From assembly GCF_030733385.1 (NCBI RefSeq), contig NZ_JASHJC010000001.1, positions 434,001 through 498,000 of the forward strand: DNA of 64,000 nucleotides, given 5' to 3'. Both the position numbers and the translations under genes were made by a program. Positions 53,063-63,413 of the stretch are shown piece by piece (positions within the stretch are counted from its first letter, which is position 1; each line of letters opens with the position of its first letter). The notes beneath the pieces were generated by a model. That model saw only the letters and a program-made list of their open reading frames with translations, had not been told where the DNA came from and ran no database searches. The DNA comes from Roseovarius sp. MMSF_3359. Its GTDB lineage: Bacteria > Pseudomonadota > Alphaproteobacteria > Rhodobacterales > Rhodobacteraceae.

Positions 53063-54609
53063 CTGTGGATGCTGTGGGAACCGTCCGTCGCGGACGTGGC
53101 GCGCGCAAGTCGGCGCGGCAGGCGCGGGATTTCACCATGTTGCCTGCGCTCAAGCGGGGCATTCCGTTGACCGAGCCGATGGATCAGGAACAGATCGAAC
53201 GGATTGATGCGGCCTCGATGCATATCCTGGAGAATGTCGGCGTGCATTTCCGCGATGAGATTGCGCTGGAGGATTGGCGCAAGGCCGGGGCCAAGGTTGA
53301 GGGTGAGAATGTCTATCTGGATCGTGGCCTGGTGCGGGAGCTGATCGCCACCATCCCCGAGACCTTCACCTATCACGCGCGCAACCCGGCCAATAACCTG
53401 CCTTTTGGCCGTGACCATGCGATTTTCGTACCGATGACCGGCGCGCCTTACTTGCGCGATCTCGACGATCAACGCCGCAATCCGACGTTGGAGGATTTGG
53501 CGAATTTCCACAAGCTGAGCCATATGCTGCCCGCGCTGCACAGCTCGGCGCATCATATTGTCGAGCCTTACGATCACCCGATCAGTCAGCGCCACCTGCG
53601 CATCACTTATTCGTCGATGAAGCATTCCGACAAGACGTTCATGGGCATGACCACCAGCCCGAAGAACGCCGAAGACGTGATGGAGATGTGCGCGATCCTT
53701 TTCGGCGAAGAGTTCCTTGAAACGCATCCCGTCGTGACAGGCAATTGCAACGGCAACTCGCCGCTGGTCTGGGACGAAACCATGCTGGGCGCGATGCGGG
53801 CCTTCTGCAAACGCAATCAACCGGTGTTGTGCTCGCCCTTTGTGTTGGGCGGGGCCAACACGCCCGCATCCGTCGCGCCCACCGTGGCGCAGTTGAATGC
53901 CGAGGCGCTGAGCGCGCTGGCCTATACGCAGGTGATCCGCAAAGGGGCGCCCGCGATCTATGGGCATTACCTCAGCACGGTCAGCATGAAGTCCGGGGCC
54001 CCGATGGCAGGCACGCCGGAGATCAGCCTGATGAACCTGATGATCGGCCAGATGGCGCGGTTCTATGGCGTGCCCTGGCGGTCGTCGAACACGCTTGGTG
54101 GGGCCAAGACCTTCGACGCGCAGGCGGGCTATGAGAGTGCAACGACCTTGATGGCCCTGCAAATGGCCGGGACCAACTACATGTGGCACAGCGCCGGTTG
54201 GAACGAGGCCGGGATGCATTGTTCGATGGCAAAATTCGTGGTCGATGCGGAACAATGCGCAATGGCTTACCGCATGGCCGAAGGCATCCGCTGGGATGAC
54301 TTTGACGAGGCGATTAAGGCCGTCGGTGATATCGGCCCCGGCGGGCATTACCTGGGTCACCCGCATACGCTGGAGAACTTCCAGCGGGCCTTCTTCATGC
54401 CCGAGCTCTTCGACAACAACTCGATCGAACAATGGCAGGCGGAAGGCGGCATCGAGGTGGGCGCGCGCGCTCTGGCCTATACGCGCGATCTGCTCAACTC
54501 CTACGAAGAACCCAAGCTGGACGACGGGATCAACGAGGCGCTGCTCGATTACATCGCGCGGCGCGAACGGGAAATCCCGGCGGCCGATGCATTGAACCAG
54601 GATCACTGA
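53059..54609 (+). CDS. MttB-family (non-pyrrolysine) quaternary-amine methyltransferase
   Basis: A 516-residue trimethylamine-methyltransferase-family (COG5598) protein, close to the normal family length. Visible blocks: [40 protein letters not shown], and the C-terminal [20 protein letters not shown]. There is no in-frame amber codon, so it is of the pyrrolysine-free type (as MtgB for glycine betaine, MtpB for proline betaine, MtcB for carnitine), which moves a methyl group to a corrinoid protein. No corrinoid protein or corrinoid-to-folate methyltransferase is in the window. It shares TGATG with the HpbD-like gene. Likely cytosolic betaine demethylase. Confidence 0.88.
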   Translation: MTVDAVGTVRRGRGARKSARQARDFTMLPALKRGIPLTEPMDQEQIERIDAASMHILENVGVHFRDEIALEDWRKAGAKVEGENVYLDRGLVRELIATIPETFTYHARNPANNLPFGRDHAIFVPMTGAPYLRDLDDQRRNPTLEDLANFHKLSHMLPALHSSAHHIVEPYDHPISQRHLRITYSSMKHSDKTFMGMTTSPKNAEDVMEMCAILFGEEFLETHPVVTGNCNGNSPLVWDETMLGAMRAFCKRNQPVLCSPFVLGGANTPASVAPTVAQLNAEALSALAYTQVIRKGAPAIYGHYLSTVSMKSGAPMAGTPEISLMNLMIGQMARFYGVPWRSSNTLGGAKTFDAQAGYESATTLMALQMAGTNYMWHSAGWNEAGMHCSMAKFVVDAEQCAMAYRMAEGIRWDDFDEAIKAVGDIGPGGHYLGHPHTLENFQRAFFMPELFDNNSIEQWQAEGGIEVGARALAYTRDLLNSYEEPKLDDGINEALLDYIARREREIPAADALNQDH

Positions 54610-55715
54610 TGCGCATCGCGAAAATACATATCTATGCTCACGACCTGCCGGTCAAGAATGGCCCCTACACGATGGCCAATGCGCAGGTATGGGCGTTGGA
54701 CACGACACTGGTGCGGGTGGTCTCGGACACCGGGCTGGAAGGCTGGGGCGAGACCTGCCCGGTGGGTCCAACCTATGCCGAGGCTCATGCCAAGGGCGCC
54801 CGCGCGGCGCTCATGGAAATGGCGCCGGGGCTGATCGGGGCGGAGGTCGCGCCGCTGACGCTGCACCGGGCCATGAATGGGCTTTTGAACGGGCATAGTT
54901 ACGCCAAGGCGGCGATGGATATCGCGGGTTTTGACCTGCTCGGCAAGGCCACGGGTCTGCGCGTCGCTGACCTTCTGGGCGGGGCCGCGACCGAGCGTGT
55001 GCCGTCCTACTATGCCACCGGGGTGGGCGAACCGGATGAAATCGCCAGGCTCGCGGCAGAGAAGGTGGCCGAGGGCTATCCCCGCCTGCAAATCAAGGTC
55101 GGTGGCCGTCCGGTCGAGGTCGATATCGCGGTCATCCGCAAGGTCTGGGAAACCGTTGGCGGCAAGGCGCGTCTGGCGGTCGATGGCAACCGGGGTTGGA
55201 CCACCCGCGATGCGCTCCGGGTCAGCCGCGAATGCCCCGACATTCCCTTCATCATGGAACAACCCTGCAACACCGTGGAGGAGCTGCGCCAGATCCGTTC
55301 GCAGGTGCATCACGCGATCTACATGGATGAAAATTCGGTTGATCTGGGCACCGTGATAGCCGCCGCGGGGACCGGGCTGGTCGATGGGTTCGGCATGAAA
55401 GTGACCCGCATCGGCGGCCTGCAACCCATGACCACCTTCCGCGATATCTGCGAGGCGCGCAGCCTGCCACATACCTGCGATGACAGCTGGGGTGGGGATA
55501 TCATCGCCGCCGCCTGCACCCATATCGGGGCGACGGTCAACCCGCGCCTGCTCGAAGGTGTCTGGCTGGCCGCGCCCTATATCGACGGAAATTACGATCC
55601 GAAGAATGGCATTCGGGTTGACGGTGGGCATATCACCATGCCGCAAGGGCCGGGCCTTGGCATTCTGCCCGATGCGGCGCAGTTTGGTGCGCCAGTTGCG
55701 TCCTTCGGAGGATAG
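54609..55715 (+). CDS. hpbD: 4-hydroxyproline betaine 2-epimerase (HpbD-like)
   Basis: A 368-residue enolase-superfamily enzyme with the racemase/dehydratase barrel. The catalytic lysines are Lys163 (RLQIKVGG) and Lys264 ([11 protein letters not shown]). Metal ligands are Asp192 (AVDGNRG), Glu217 (IMEQPCN) and Asp240 (IYMDENS). The N-terminus [20 protein letters not shown] and the whole sequence are very close to what I remember of HpbD of Pelagibaca bermudensis, which epimerises trans-4-hydroxy-L-proline betaine and proline betaine at C2. Its start overlaps the mttB-like stop; the P450 begins 2 nt after its stop. Confidence 0.9.
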   Translation: MRIAKIHIYAHDLPVKNGPYTMANAQVWALDTTLVRVVSDTGLEGWGETCPVGPTYAEAHAKGARAALMEMAPGLIGAEVAPLTLHRAMNGLLNGHSYAKAAMDIAGFDLLGKATGLRVADLLGGAATERVPSYYATGVGEPDEIARLAAEKVAEGYPRLQIKVGGRPVEVDIAVIRKVWETVGGKARLAVDGNRGWTTRDALRVSRECPDIPFIMEQPCNTVEELRQIRSQVHHAIYMDENSVDLGTVIAAAGTGLVDGFGMKVTRIGGLQPMTTFRDICEARSLPHTCDDSWGGDIIAAACTHIGATVNPRLLEGVWLAAPYIDGNYDPKNGIRVDGGHITMPQGPGLGILPDAAQFGAPVASFGG

Positions 55716-55717
55716 GG

Positions 55718-56908
55718 GTGGCCGGGGCGTTGCCATATCTCGACCTCGCCGATCCGGAGTTTTCGACCCGGGGGGCCGAGGTGCTGGCGGCCCGTGACGC
55801 GGGCTGGTGCGCCGAGACGCCCTATGGGCTGGCGGTGCTGCGCTATCGTGAGGCGGGGCAGATCCTGCGCGACCGGCGGTTTCGGCAGGGCAGTCATAAC
55901 TGGCCCGACACCGTGGGTATTTCCGGCCCCTTCGCCGGGTTCTGGCGCAATTCGGTCATCGGGCAGGAGGGCGAGGCACACGCCCGGTTGCGCGCGCTTG
56001 CGGTGCCCGCGCTGAGCGAGGACTATGTCAAGGGCCTCGCGCCCACCTTCCTGCAGATAGCACGCGACCTCTGCACCGACCTGCGCAAGACCGACCATAC
56101 AGAGTTTCAATCGGCATTCAGCGATCCGTTCACCGGCGGCGTGATCGCAACGCTTCTTGGTCTGGATGATGAAGAATGGCCCGACGTGGCCCATGACGCC
56201 TCGGAACTGGGGCTGGCGATGGGGATCACGGCGCAGCGATACGAGGCGCGGTTCAACGCGGCATGCGAACGGCTTTTTGCGCTGGCCGAACGGTTGGTCG
56301 CACGGGTGCGGGCGGGGCAAGACAGCGAAAGTTACGTCGCCCGGATGGTCGCCGAATTCGACCGTAATGGCGATTGCACCACAGATGAGCTGCTTAACAC
56401 CATCGTCATCTCGATTTTTGGCGGGGTCGACACGACGCGCGCCCTGTTGGGTCTTGGCCTGTCGCTTTTCATCGAGAACCCGGCGCAATGGCAGGCCCTG
56501 CGCCGCGACGCAAGCCTGATCCCCGCCGCGGTCGAGGAATTCATCCGTGCTCGACCCACGACCACCTGGGCTACGCGCGAAGCGGTCGAGGACGTGGAGA
56601 TGGGCGGGATACGCATCGCGCACGGCACGGTGCTGCATCTTCTGGTGCATGCCTCGGCGCGTGATCCGGAAATATGTGATGATCCGCGATTTGATATCAC
56701 CTTGTCGCGCAAACGGCATTTCGGTTTCGGCGGCGGGGCGCATCATTGCATCGGGCATTTCGTGGCGCGTACGGATCTTGCTGCGGCTTTGACCGCGCTG
56801 CGTGAGACCTTTGCGACGGTTTCCTATGATGGCACGCCCGAGTGGATGCCGGACAGCGGCAATACCGGGGCGATCCGGTTGCCGATCAGATACGAGGTAA
56901 GTGCATGA
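55718..56908 (+). CDS. Cytochrome P450
   Basis: A 396-residue soluble bacterial class I P450. The I-helix oxygen-binding segment is ISIFGGVDTTRALLG (residues 231-245), the ExxR is EEFIR (Glu274, Arg277), and the haem loop is HFGFGGGAHHCIG with Cys344. It starts with GTG preceded by GGAGG. No ferredoxin or reductase gene is near, so redox partners are encoded elsewhere. Placed directly after the HpbD-like gene, it may oxidatively remove an N-methyl group from the epimerised betaine or hydroxylate the ring. ATGA-coupled to the next gene. Confidence 0.95.
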   Translation: MAGALPYLDLADPEFSTRGAEVLAARDAGWCAETPYGLAVLRYREAGQILRDRRFRQGSHNWPDTVGISGPFAGFWRNSVIGQEGEAHARLRALAVPALSEDYVKGLAPTFLQIARDLCTDLRKTDHTEFQSAFSDPFTGGVIATLLGLDDEEWPDVAHDASELGLAMGITAQRYEARFNAACERLFALAERLVARVRAGQDSESYVARMVAEFDRNGDCTTDELLNTIVISIFGGVDTTRALLGLGLSLFIENPAQWQALRRDASLIPAAVEEFIRARPTTTWATREAVEDVEMGGIRIAHGTVLHLLVHASARDPEICDDPRFDITLSRKRHFGFGGGAHHCIGHFVARTDLAAALTALRETFATVSYDGTPEWMPDSGNTGAIRLPIRYEVSA

Positions 56909-57636
56909 GATTTGAGGGTAAAACCGCTTTGGTGACGGGCGCTGCCGGCGGGATCGGCAAGGCGCTGGTGGCGGCGCTGAGGGCGGAAGGCGCGCGTGTC
57001 GCCGTGACGGACCGCGACACGTCGGCCATCGAGGCTGATCTGCATCTGGATGGCGACCTGCTCGACGGGGCGTTCTGTGATGCCTTGCCGGGGCGGGCCG
57101 CCGAAGGCCTCGGGGGGCTTGATATCCTGTGCAACAACGCGGGCGTCATCACCCGCGGCGATATCACCAAAGCGACGGATGCGGATTATGCGCTGACCAT
57201 GGGCGTCAATGTCGAAGCGCCGTTCCGCCTCTGCCGGGCGGCGATCCCGATCATGGCCGGCGCAGGGGGCGGCGCGATCGTGAATACCTCCTCCTGCTGG
57301 GGCCTCAGTCCCGGCGCGGATCACCCGCTCTACATCATGTCCAAGGCGGCAGTGGCATCGCTGACGCAATGCCTGGCGCGCGACCACGCGGGGCAGGGCA
57401 TCCGCGTCAATGCCGTCTGCCCGAACGAGGTCAACACCCCGATGCTGCGCACCGGCTTCGCGATCCGGGGGCTCGACCCGGATCAGGCGGTCGAGACGCT
57501 GAACGCCACGGTCCCGCTTGGCCGAATTGCCGAGCCCGAGGATATCGTCGATGTCATTACCTTCCTGGCCTCTGACGCCGCCCGTTACGTCTGCGGTGCG
57601 CTCGTTGAGGTCAATGGCGCGAAGCCGGTCGGATGA
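56905..57636 (+). CDS. Short-chain dehydrogenase/reductase, first of two
   Basis: A 243-residue classical SDR. TGAAGGIGKAL is the cofactor loop, LCNNAGV follows, and the catalytic Ser is in VNTSSCWGLS. The active-site YxxxK is LYIMSKAA. Start at 56905 by ATGA overlap with the P450 stop; the longer frame from 56842 is inside the P450. It probably oxidises an alcohol or reduces a carbonyl of a pathway intermediate. ATGA-coupled to the second SDR. Confidence 0.93.
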   Translation: MRFEGKTALVTGAAGGIGKALVAALRAEGARVAVTDRDTSAIEADLHLDGDLLDGAFCDALPGRAAEGLGGLDILCNNAGVITRGDITKATDADYALTMGVNVEAPFRLCRAAIPIMAGAGGGAIVNTSSCWGLSPGADHPLYIMSKAAVASLTQCLARDHAGQGIRVNAVCPNEVNTPMLRTGFAIRGLDPDQAVETLNATVPLGRIAEPEDIVDVITFLASDAARYVCGALVEVNGAKPVG

Positions 57637-58367
57637 GCGGGCGTTTCGCGGATAAGGTGGCATTGGTCACCGGGGCGTCGAGCGGCATGGGAGAGGCCAC
57701 GGCGCGGATGCTGGCCGATCAGGGAGCGCGGGTCTTCACGGCGCAACGGGGGGCGGCGGCGCATGAGACCGTCGCCGCGGATTTCGCCGATCCTGACGCG
57801 CCAAGACAGGTGATTGAGCATATCGAACGGGAAGCCGGGCAGCTTGATATCCTGATCAACAACGCCGGTGTGATGCGTGAAGGCACGGTCGAAGAAACCT
57901 CCGAGGCCGATTGGCATTTGCAGATGCAGGTCAACCTGACCGCGCCTTTCCTGCTGACGCGTCATGCCATGCCGCTGCTGAAAGACGGCGGTGGGGCGAT
58001 CGTCAATGTCGGCTCGATCGAGGGGCTGGGATCGAACCCGCGCCACCCGGCCTATTGCGCCTCCAAGGCGGGGCTGCACGGGTTGACCCGCGCCGTGGCG
58101 GTCGATCACGGGCCCGAGGGCGTGCGGTGCAATGCGGTCGCACCGGGCTGGATCGACACGCCGCTCAATGTCGATTTCATCGAAAGCATGGGCGATCCCG
58201 ACGCTTTCCGCGATCAGATTGGGGGCATCCACCCGGTCCGCCGCACCGGCACGCCCGAAGAGGTGGCAAAACTGATCTGCTGGCTGGCCTCGGATGAGGC
58301 GGGGTTTGTCACTGGTCAGATCTACACCATCGACGGCGGCCGCACCGCGCAATTGAGCCTGCCATGA
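57633..58367 (+). CDS. Short-chain dehydrogenase/reductase, second of two
   Basis: A 244-residue classical SDR with TGASSGMGEATA, ILINNAGVMREG, the catalytic Ser in NVGSIEGLG, and AYCASKAG as YxxxK. It differs enough from the preceding SDR that this is not a recent duplication. It is coupled to its neighbours on both sides by ATGA. The two SDRs may handle hydroxylated side products of the P450. Confidence 0.93.
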   Translation: MSGRFADKVALVTGASSGMGEATARMLADQGARVFTAQRGAAAHETVAADFADPDAPRQVIEHIEREAGQLDILINNAGVMREGTVEETSEADWHLQMQVNLTAPFLLTRHAMPLLKDGGGAIVNVGSIEGLGSNPRHPAYCASKAGLHGLTRAVAVDHGPEGVRCNAVAPGWIDTPLNVDFIESMGDPDAFRDQIGGIHPVRRTGTPEEVAKLICWLASDEAGFVTGQIYTIDGGRTAQLSLP

Positions 58368-59695
58368 AAGTGAAGCGCCTGCCTGTGGATACCGGGATCT
58401 CCGGCTGGAACGGTATCCTGCCGCCGCCGGATGCGCCCGAAGTGTTGCGCGATCAGGTCACAGCGGATTGGCTGGTGATCGGGGGTGGCTTTGCGGGTCT
58501 TTCCGCGGTGCGACGGCTGTCGCAACTGCATCCTGACGCGCGGATTGTTCTTCTGGAGGCCACGCGGATCGGCGAAGGCCCAACAGGGCGCAATACCGGG
58601 TTCATGATAGACCTGCCGCATCACCTGACCTCCGAGGGGTATGGCGGCCAGATGGCGCGTGATCGCAAGGATGCTACTGCCAACCGCGCCGCCATCGCCT
58701 TTGCCGCGGAAATGGCGGAGGAGTTCGGGTTGAGCCAAGAGGCATTTGACCGGCCCGGCAAGATCAACGCGGCGGCATCCGATCATGGCCACCGCCACAA
58801 TCAGGACTACGCGCAGCACCTCGCGAATATGGGTGAGGCGCATGAAATGCTTGACGCCGCGCAGATGCGCGAGATCACCGGCACGTCCTATTATCAAAGC
58901 GGGTTGGTCACGCCGGGGGCGGGGCTTATCCAACCGGCGCTCTATGTGCGCAGCATCGCCCGGGGCCTGAAGTCGAACCGTGTGAGTATTTACGAAAACA
59001 CCCCGGTGACGCATCTGAACCGGAATCGCGACTGGACCGCGCGGACGCCGGGAGGGTCGGTCACCGCACCCAAGGTCATCATGGCGGTGAATGGCCATGC
59101 CAACAGCTTCGGTCATTTCAAGGGCCGGTTGATGCACATCCATCTCTACGGCTCGATGACCCGCGCATTGACGCCTGATGAGGTCAAACGCCTTGGGGGC
59201 GACCGGCGTTGGGGCCTGACCCCGGCGGACCCGATGGGGTCGACGGTGCGGCGGATCTCCGGCACTGGCGGCGACCGGATCATCATGCGCAACCGGTTTT
59301 CTTACGATGCGTCGATGCAGGTCAGCGCGGCAAAGGTGGCGCGGATGGCGCGGACCCATGACAAGAGTTTCGCTGCCCGCTTTCCGATGCTCAAAGATGT
59401 CGAGATGGAGTATCGCTGGGGCGGGCGGCTTTGCCTCAGCCGCAATTCCGCGCCCGCGCTTGGCGAGGTCGATGAGGGGCTCTTTTCCGCCTGCTGTCAG
59501 AACGGGCTGGGCGTGGCCAAGGGCACGCTCCACGGCATGTTGATGGCCGATCTGGCCTCGGGTGAGCGGTCTGAACTGCTCAACGACGTGCTCGATCAAC
59601 CGGCCCCGTCACGGCTGCCGCCGGAACCTTTTGCCTCGGTCGGGGCAAAGGCCCTATTGCGCTGGAGCGAGTTCAAAGCGGGCAGGGAAATCTGA
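58364..59695 (+). CDS. FAD-dependent amino acid oxidoreductase (DadA/PuuB type)
   Basis: A 443-residue DAO-family FAD enzyme. The dinucleotide fold is DWLVIGGGFAGLSAVRRL (GxGxxG at residues 40-45), with ALTPDEVKRLGG-type middle segments and a C-terminal GLFSACCQNGLGVAKGT. The family oxidises secondary amines and D-amino acids. In this operon the natural substrate would be cis-4-hydroxy-D-proline or an N-methylated form, giving the pyrroline needed by the DapA-family enzyme. Last gene of the operon. Confidence 0.9.
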   Translation: MKVKRLPVDTGISGWNGILPPPDAPEVLRDQVTADWLVIGGGFAGLSAVRRLSQLHPDARIVLLEATRIGEGPTGRNTGFMIDLPHHLTSEGYGGQMARDRKDATANRAAIAFAAEMAEEFGLSQEAFDRPGKINAAASDHGHRHNQDYAQHLANMGEAHEMLDAAQMREITGTSYYQSGLVTPGAGLIQPALYVRSIARGLKSNRVSIYENTPVTHLNRNRDWTARTPGGSVTAPKVIMAVNGHANSFGHFKGRLMHIHLYGSMTRALTPDEVKRLGGDRRWGLTPADPMGSTVRRISGTGGDRIIMRNRFSYDASMQVSAAKVARMARTHDKSFAARFPMLKDVEMEYRWGGRLCLSRNSAPALGEVDEGLFSACCQNGLGVAKGTLHGMLMADLASGERSELLNDVLDQPAPSRLPPEPFASVGAKALLRWSEFKAGREI

Positions 59696-59712
59696 AAATC
59701 GTCGGGCAGGCC

Positions 59713-60459
59713 TCAATCCACGGTTTGCCTGTCGAACAGATCTTGCAAGTGCGGGATGAATTCGGTGCAGAAGATGATCGAAATCTCTTCGGGGTCGTAG
59801 AACGCATTGGCCTCGCCGCAGCTTTCGACCCTGACCAGTAGTTCCTGCGGTAGTTTCATATCCCCGTTCAGCGCCGCGATCTCCGTTGTCAGAAGGTCGG
59901 TCAACATGCCTCCATCTGCGCCTGATCCGGTGTCGAGGCGCATCGGAACGCCGGTTTTGGCGGCGTCCATCTCATCAAAGATCATGCCCCAGCTTGCCGT
60001 GGCCTGATCGTATTCCTCCGGGCAGGTTTCGGCACGTTCGTCTGGCAGGCCCAGATCTGCCGCCAACTCTTCGCGTTCCTCGGGGTTGGCGCCGTAAAAC
60101 AGGCAGACATGATTGTAAAACCGCTGCTCGTCCGGGCCGTGCAGATCCCAATAAGGGACTTCTTCGGTCTGCTCGGGATCGTTGATGTAGCCAAAGGCGC
60201 TGTCATAGGCGATGGCCTGGGCGGTCTCTTCCTCGTAGAGCCAGTCAATCAGCAGAACCGCCATGACATCGGCGGCATCCTCTTCCTGACCGAAGATCGG
60301 GACGTCCATAAGGTCGATCACCGCATGGCCAAGTTCGTGGTAGAAGATCGACAGGATATTTGCCTCGATGAACGCCGCCTTTTCTTCCGACGCGCGCGCG
60401 GGGGCGCAGAGGAGAACGGACAGTGCCAAGACGGCGGGCAGGTGAAAGAGGCGGCTCAT
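59713..60459 (-). CDS. Exported DUF4344-type putative metallopeptidase
   Basis: A 248-residue protein with a signal peptide (MSRLFHLPAVLALSVLLCAP). A zinc-binding helix FYHELGHAVIDLMDVPIFGQ carries His41 and His45, and acidic residues EEDAADVMA about 10 residues further on could supply the third ligand. These features fit the DUF4344 metallopeptidase family. The mature part has several Cys. The start at 60459 places the signal peptide at the N-terminus; the longer frame has no support. Convergent with the betaine operon and downstream of cueR. Confidence 0.85.
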   Translation of the reverse strand: MSRLFHLPAVLALSVLLCAPARASEEKAAFIEANILSIFYHELGHAVIDLMDVPIFGQEEDAADVMAVLLIDWLYEEETAQAIAYDSAFGYINDPEQTEEVPYWDLHGPDEQRFYNHVCLFYGANPEEREELAADLGLPDERAETCPEEYDQATASWGMIFDEMDAAKTGVPMRLDTGSGADGGMLTDLLTTEIAALNGDMKLPQELLVRVESCGEANAFYDPEEISIIFCTEFIPHLQDLFDRQTVD

Positions 60460-60554
60460 TCGGGTCACATATGGCAGGTTGCGGTCCCCATGGTTGGTCG
60501 GGGAAAACGTCGTTGCGGTCAAGAGTGTTGGGCGAGCGGGGATACCCGGGCGCC

Positions 60555-60941
60555 CTATTGCGAGGCGAGGTCGCGCAGGATCGGGCAATCGGGGCGGCTG
60601 TCGCCCGCGCAGGCATGCACCAGATCGTTGAGCGTCGCCTGCATGGACCTGAGCTGCATGATCTTGTCCTCGATCTGCCGCAGGTGTTCCTGTGCCAGCC
60701 GCTTTACATCCGCGCTCGCCCGGGTTTCGTCCTCGTAGAGCTCCATCAGGGTGCGGCAGTCCTCGATTGAAAACCCAAGCGCCCGGGCGCGACCCAGGAA
60801 GGCCAGTTTGTGAATATCCGTATCCCGGAACACGCGGTAGCCATTGGTGTCCCGTAGCGGACGAATGAGGCCGATATCCTCGTAGTATCGAATGGTTTTG
60901 ACGGGGATATCCGTCCGTTTCGCCGCATCGCCAATGTTCAT
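60555..60941 (-). CDS. cueR: Cu(I)-responsive MerR regulator CueR
   Basis: A 128-residue MerR regulator. N-terminal helix-turn-helix NIGDAAKRTDIPVKTIRYYE, then RPLRDTNGYRVF, a dimerisation helix, and the C-terminal metal loop with two Cys, HACAGDSRPDCPIL, the CueR hallmark for Cu(I)/Ag(I). Start at 60941 follows AGGAG; the TTG two codons upstream is rejected. It lies 13 nt after copA and is co-transcribed with it. Confidence 0.95.
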   Translation of the reverse strand: MNIGDAAKRTDIPVKTIRYYEDIGLIRPLRDTNGYRVFRDTDIHKLAFLGRARALGFSIEDCRTLMELYEDETRASADVKRLAQEHLRQIEDKIMQLRSMQATLNDLVHACAGDSRPDCPILRDLASQ

Positions 60942-60954
60942 CCTCAAGCTCCTT

Positions 60955-63384
60955 TCAACCGGCCTCAGCCGGGGTCATGTGGCGCAGGCGCAGCGCATTG
61001 CTCAGCACGAAAACCGACGAAAGCGCCATCGCACCCGCCGCAAGCATCGGCGACAAGAGCAGGCCGGTCAGCGGATAGAGAACCCCCGCCGCGACCGGCA
61101 GGAGGGCCACGTTATACGCGAATGCCCAGAACAGGTTCTGCCGGATGTTGCGCATGGTCCGGCGCGAAATGTCGCGCGCCCGCAAGACGCCGTTCAGGTC
61201 GCCGGACATCAGCACCACATCGGCCGCTTCGATGGCCACGTCGGTACCGCTGCCCACGGCCAGTCCGATGTCGGCCTCCGCCAGGGCGGGCGCGTCGTTG
61301 ATGCCGTCGCCGACAAATCCCACGGGTCCGAACCGGTCGCGTAGGGCAGCGATTGCGGCCACCTTGCCGTCCGGCAAAACTTCGGCGGTGACGTGGTCGA
61401 TGCCAAGCTCATCGGCGATGGCCCGGGCGGTGGGTGCGACATCGCCGGTCACCATCGCAACCTTCAGGCCACCCGCCTGCAACCCTTTGACGACGGCGCG
61501 GCTGGTGGGTTTGATCGGGTCCGAGATGCCCAGGACCGCGGCGAGCTGTCCGTCGATTGCCGCAAAGACCGGCGTCTGCGCCGCGCGGGCCATGTCGTCC
61601 GCTGCACCCATGAGCGCCGCGCAATCAATGCCTTCTTGCCGCATCAGGCGGGCCGTGCCGACGAGCACATCGCGCCCGGCCACCTGCGCGCGCAGGCCCG
61701 AGCCGCCGATAGCCGTGAAACCCGATACCGCAGGAAGCTCGTGCCCCTCCGCCGCCGCCTCTACCGCGCGGGCGAGCGGGTGTTCGGACTGTGTTTCCGC
61801 CGCGGCGATCAGGGGCAGGACCTCGTCGCGCTTCCACCCCTCCGCAAGGTCGATCCGCGTCACGCTAGGACGGCCTTCGGTCAACGTCCCGGTCTTGTCG
61901 AAGGCGATGGCCCGTAGGGCGTCCATGCCCTGCAACGCCTCGCCCTTGCGGAAAAGAACGCCCAGTTCGGCGGCGCGACCCGTCCCGACCATGATCGAGG
62001 TCGGGGTGGCCAGGCCCATGGCGCAGGGGCAGGCGATGATAAGCACCGACACGCCCGCGACGAGCGCATGGCTCAGCGCCGGTGCCGGGCCGACAAGGCT
62101 CCAGATCAGCACCGTCAACAGGGCCAGGGCGATGACGATAGGCACAAAGACCCGCACCACCCGATCGGCCAGTGCCTGGATCGGGAGTTTCGCCCCCTGC
62201 GCCCGTTCGACCATGGCGATGATCTGCGCCAGAACCGTGTCGCGGCCAACCCTTGTCGCCCGAAACCGCAACACACCATTGCCGTTGATCGTACCGCCGA
62301 CGACCTCGTCACCGGCGGATTTGGCAACCGGCATCGGTTCTCCGGAGATCATGCTTTCGTCAACGAAAGAGCTGCCATCGGTCACTATGCCATCCACCGC
62401 AATCCGCTCGCCGGGGCGGACATGCACGATGTCATCCGGCACGACATGGTCGATGGCAATTTCGGTCGGCGTGCCATCACGCTCGACCCGCGCGGTTTTG
62501 GGTTGCAGTCCGATCAGGGTGCGGATGGCCGCGCCGGTCCGGCCACGGGCACGCGCCTCCAGCCACCGGCCCAGAAGGATCAGCGTAACGATCACCGCCG
62601 CCGCCTCGAAATAGACCGCGGCCGTGCCCTCCGGCAGAAGGGCGGGGGCAAAAAGTGCGACGGTCGAGAAGGACCAGGCCGCGCCAGTCCCAAGCGCCAC
62701 GAGGCTGTTCATATCCGGCGCTGCGCGGATCAGGGCGGGCAGTCCCCGGGTGAAAAACGCCCGACCCGGCCAGATCAGGACAAGGGTGGTCAGGATGAAT
62801 TGCAGCGTCCAGGCGTTGGTACGACCGATCATCGCATCAATGAGGTCGCCCATGCCGGGGATGAAGTGACGTCCCATCTCCATCACGAAAACGGGCAGTG
62901 TCATTGCCGCGGCGATCAGAAAGGCGCGTTTGGCAGGTTGAATTTCGTCCGTTTCGGTTTCCATCTCGGTTGGTACGGATGGATATCCCGCCTGCGTCAA
63001 CCGTTGCGACAGGTCATGGCCGTCGGTCATGCCCGCCAGGTACCTGACCTCGGCACGGCGGCTCGCCAGGTTGACGTTGGCCGCGAGGACACCGGGAATG
63101 GTGGTAAGGACATCTTCGGCTTTGCCCACGCAACTGGCGCAGCTAAGGCCTTGGACGGTCAGGGAAACTGTGGCCTCACGCGCGGGATAGTTAGCGGCCT
63201 TGAGCGCCCCCGTCACGTCGCCAAGATCCGCCCCCGTCATCTCCATGCGCGCGGTTCCTGCGGCGAAATTGACGGCAACCCCCTGCACGCCCGGCAGGGC
63301 GGTCAACGCGCGCTCCGCCCGGCCCGCGCAACTGGCGCAGGACATGCCGTCGATTTCCAGGTTCACCGTGACAGGGTCCGCCAT
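60955..63384 (-). CDS. copA: Copper-exporting P1B-type ATPase
   Basis: An 809-residue Cu(I) ATPase with two N-terminal heavy-metal domains, each with MSCASC/LSCASC (Cys16/19 and Cys82/85). Membrane helices follow, then the ISGEPMPV actuator motif, the transport motif [10 protein letters not shown], the phosphorylation site [11 protein letters not shown], and [16 protein letters not shown]. It exports Cu(I) from the cytosol to the periplasm. The start at 63384 ([13 protein letters not shown]) is preferred over GTG 63414, which would lie too close to the promoter. A CueR-type promoter lies directly upstream. Confidence 0.96.
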   Translation of the reverse strand: MADPVTVNLEIDGMSCASCAGRAERALTALPGVQGVAVNFAAGTARMEMTGADLGDVTGALKAANYPAREATVSLTVQGLSCASCVGKAEDVLTTIPGVLAANVNLASRRAEVRYLAGMTDGHDLSQRLTQAGYPSVPTEMETETDEIQPAKRAFLIAAAMTLPVFVMEMGRHFIPGMGDLIDAMIGRTNAWTLQFILTTLVLIWPGRAFFTRGLPALIRAAPDMNSLVALGTGAAWSFSTVALFAPALLPEGTAAVYFEAAAVIVTLILLGRWLEARARGRTGAAIRTLIGLQPKTARVERDGTPTEIAIDHVVPDDIVHVRPGERIAVDGIVTDGSSFVDESMISGEPMPVAKSAGDEVVGGTINGNGVLRFRATRVGRDTVLAQIIAMVERAQGAKLPIQALADRVVRVFVPIVIALALLTVLIWSLVGPAPALSHALVAGVSVLIIACPCAMGLATPTSIMVGTGRAAELGVLFRKGEALQGMDALRAIAFDKTGTLTEGRPSVTRIDLAEGWKRDEVLPLIAAAETQSEHPLARAVEAAAEGHELPAVSGFTAIGGSGLRAQVAGRDVLVGTARLMRQEGIDCAALMGAADDMARAAQTPVFAAIDGQLAAVLGISDPIKPTSRAVVKGLQAGGLKVAMVTGDVAPTARAIADELGIDHVTAEVLPDGKVAAIAALRDRFGPVGFVGDGINDAPALAEADIGLAVGSGTDVAIEAADVVLMSGDLNGVLRARDISRRTMRNIRQNLFWAFAYNVALLPVAAGVLYPLTGLLLSPMLAAGAMALSSVFVLSNALRLRHMTPAEAG

Positions 63385-63413
63385 GGCCTCTCGATCCTCA
63401 TATGTCAGTGACA

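Noticed and set aside
53059..54609. Pyrrolysine-containing MttB
   Set aside because: The frame is open over the whole family length without an in-frame amber codon, so it is the non-pyrrolysine type.
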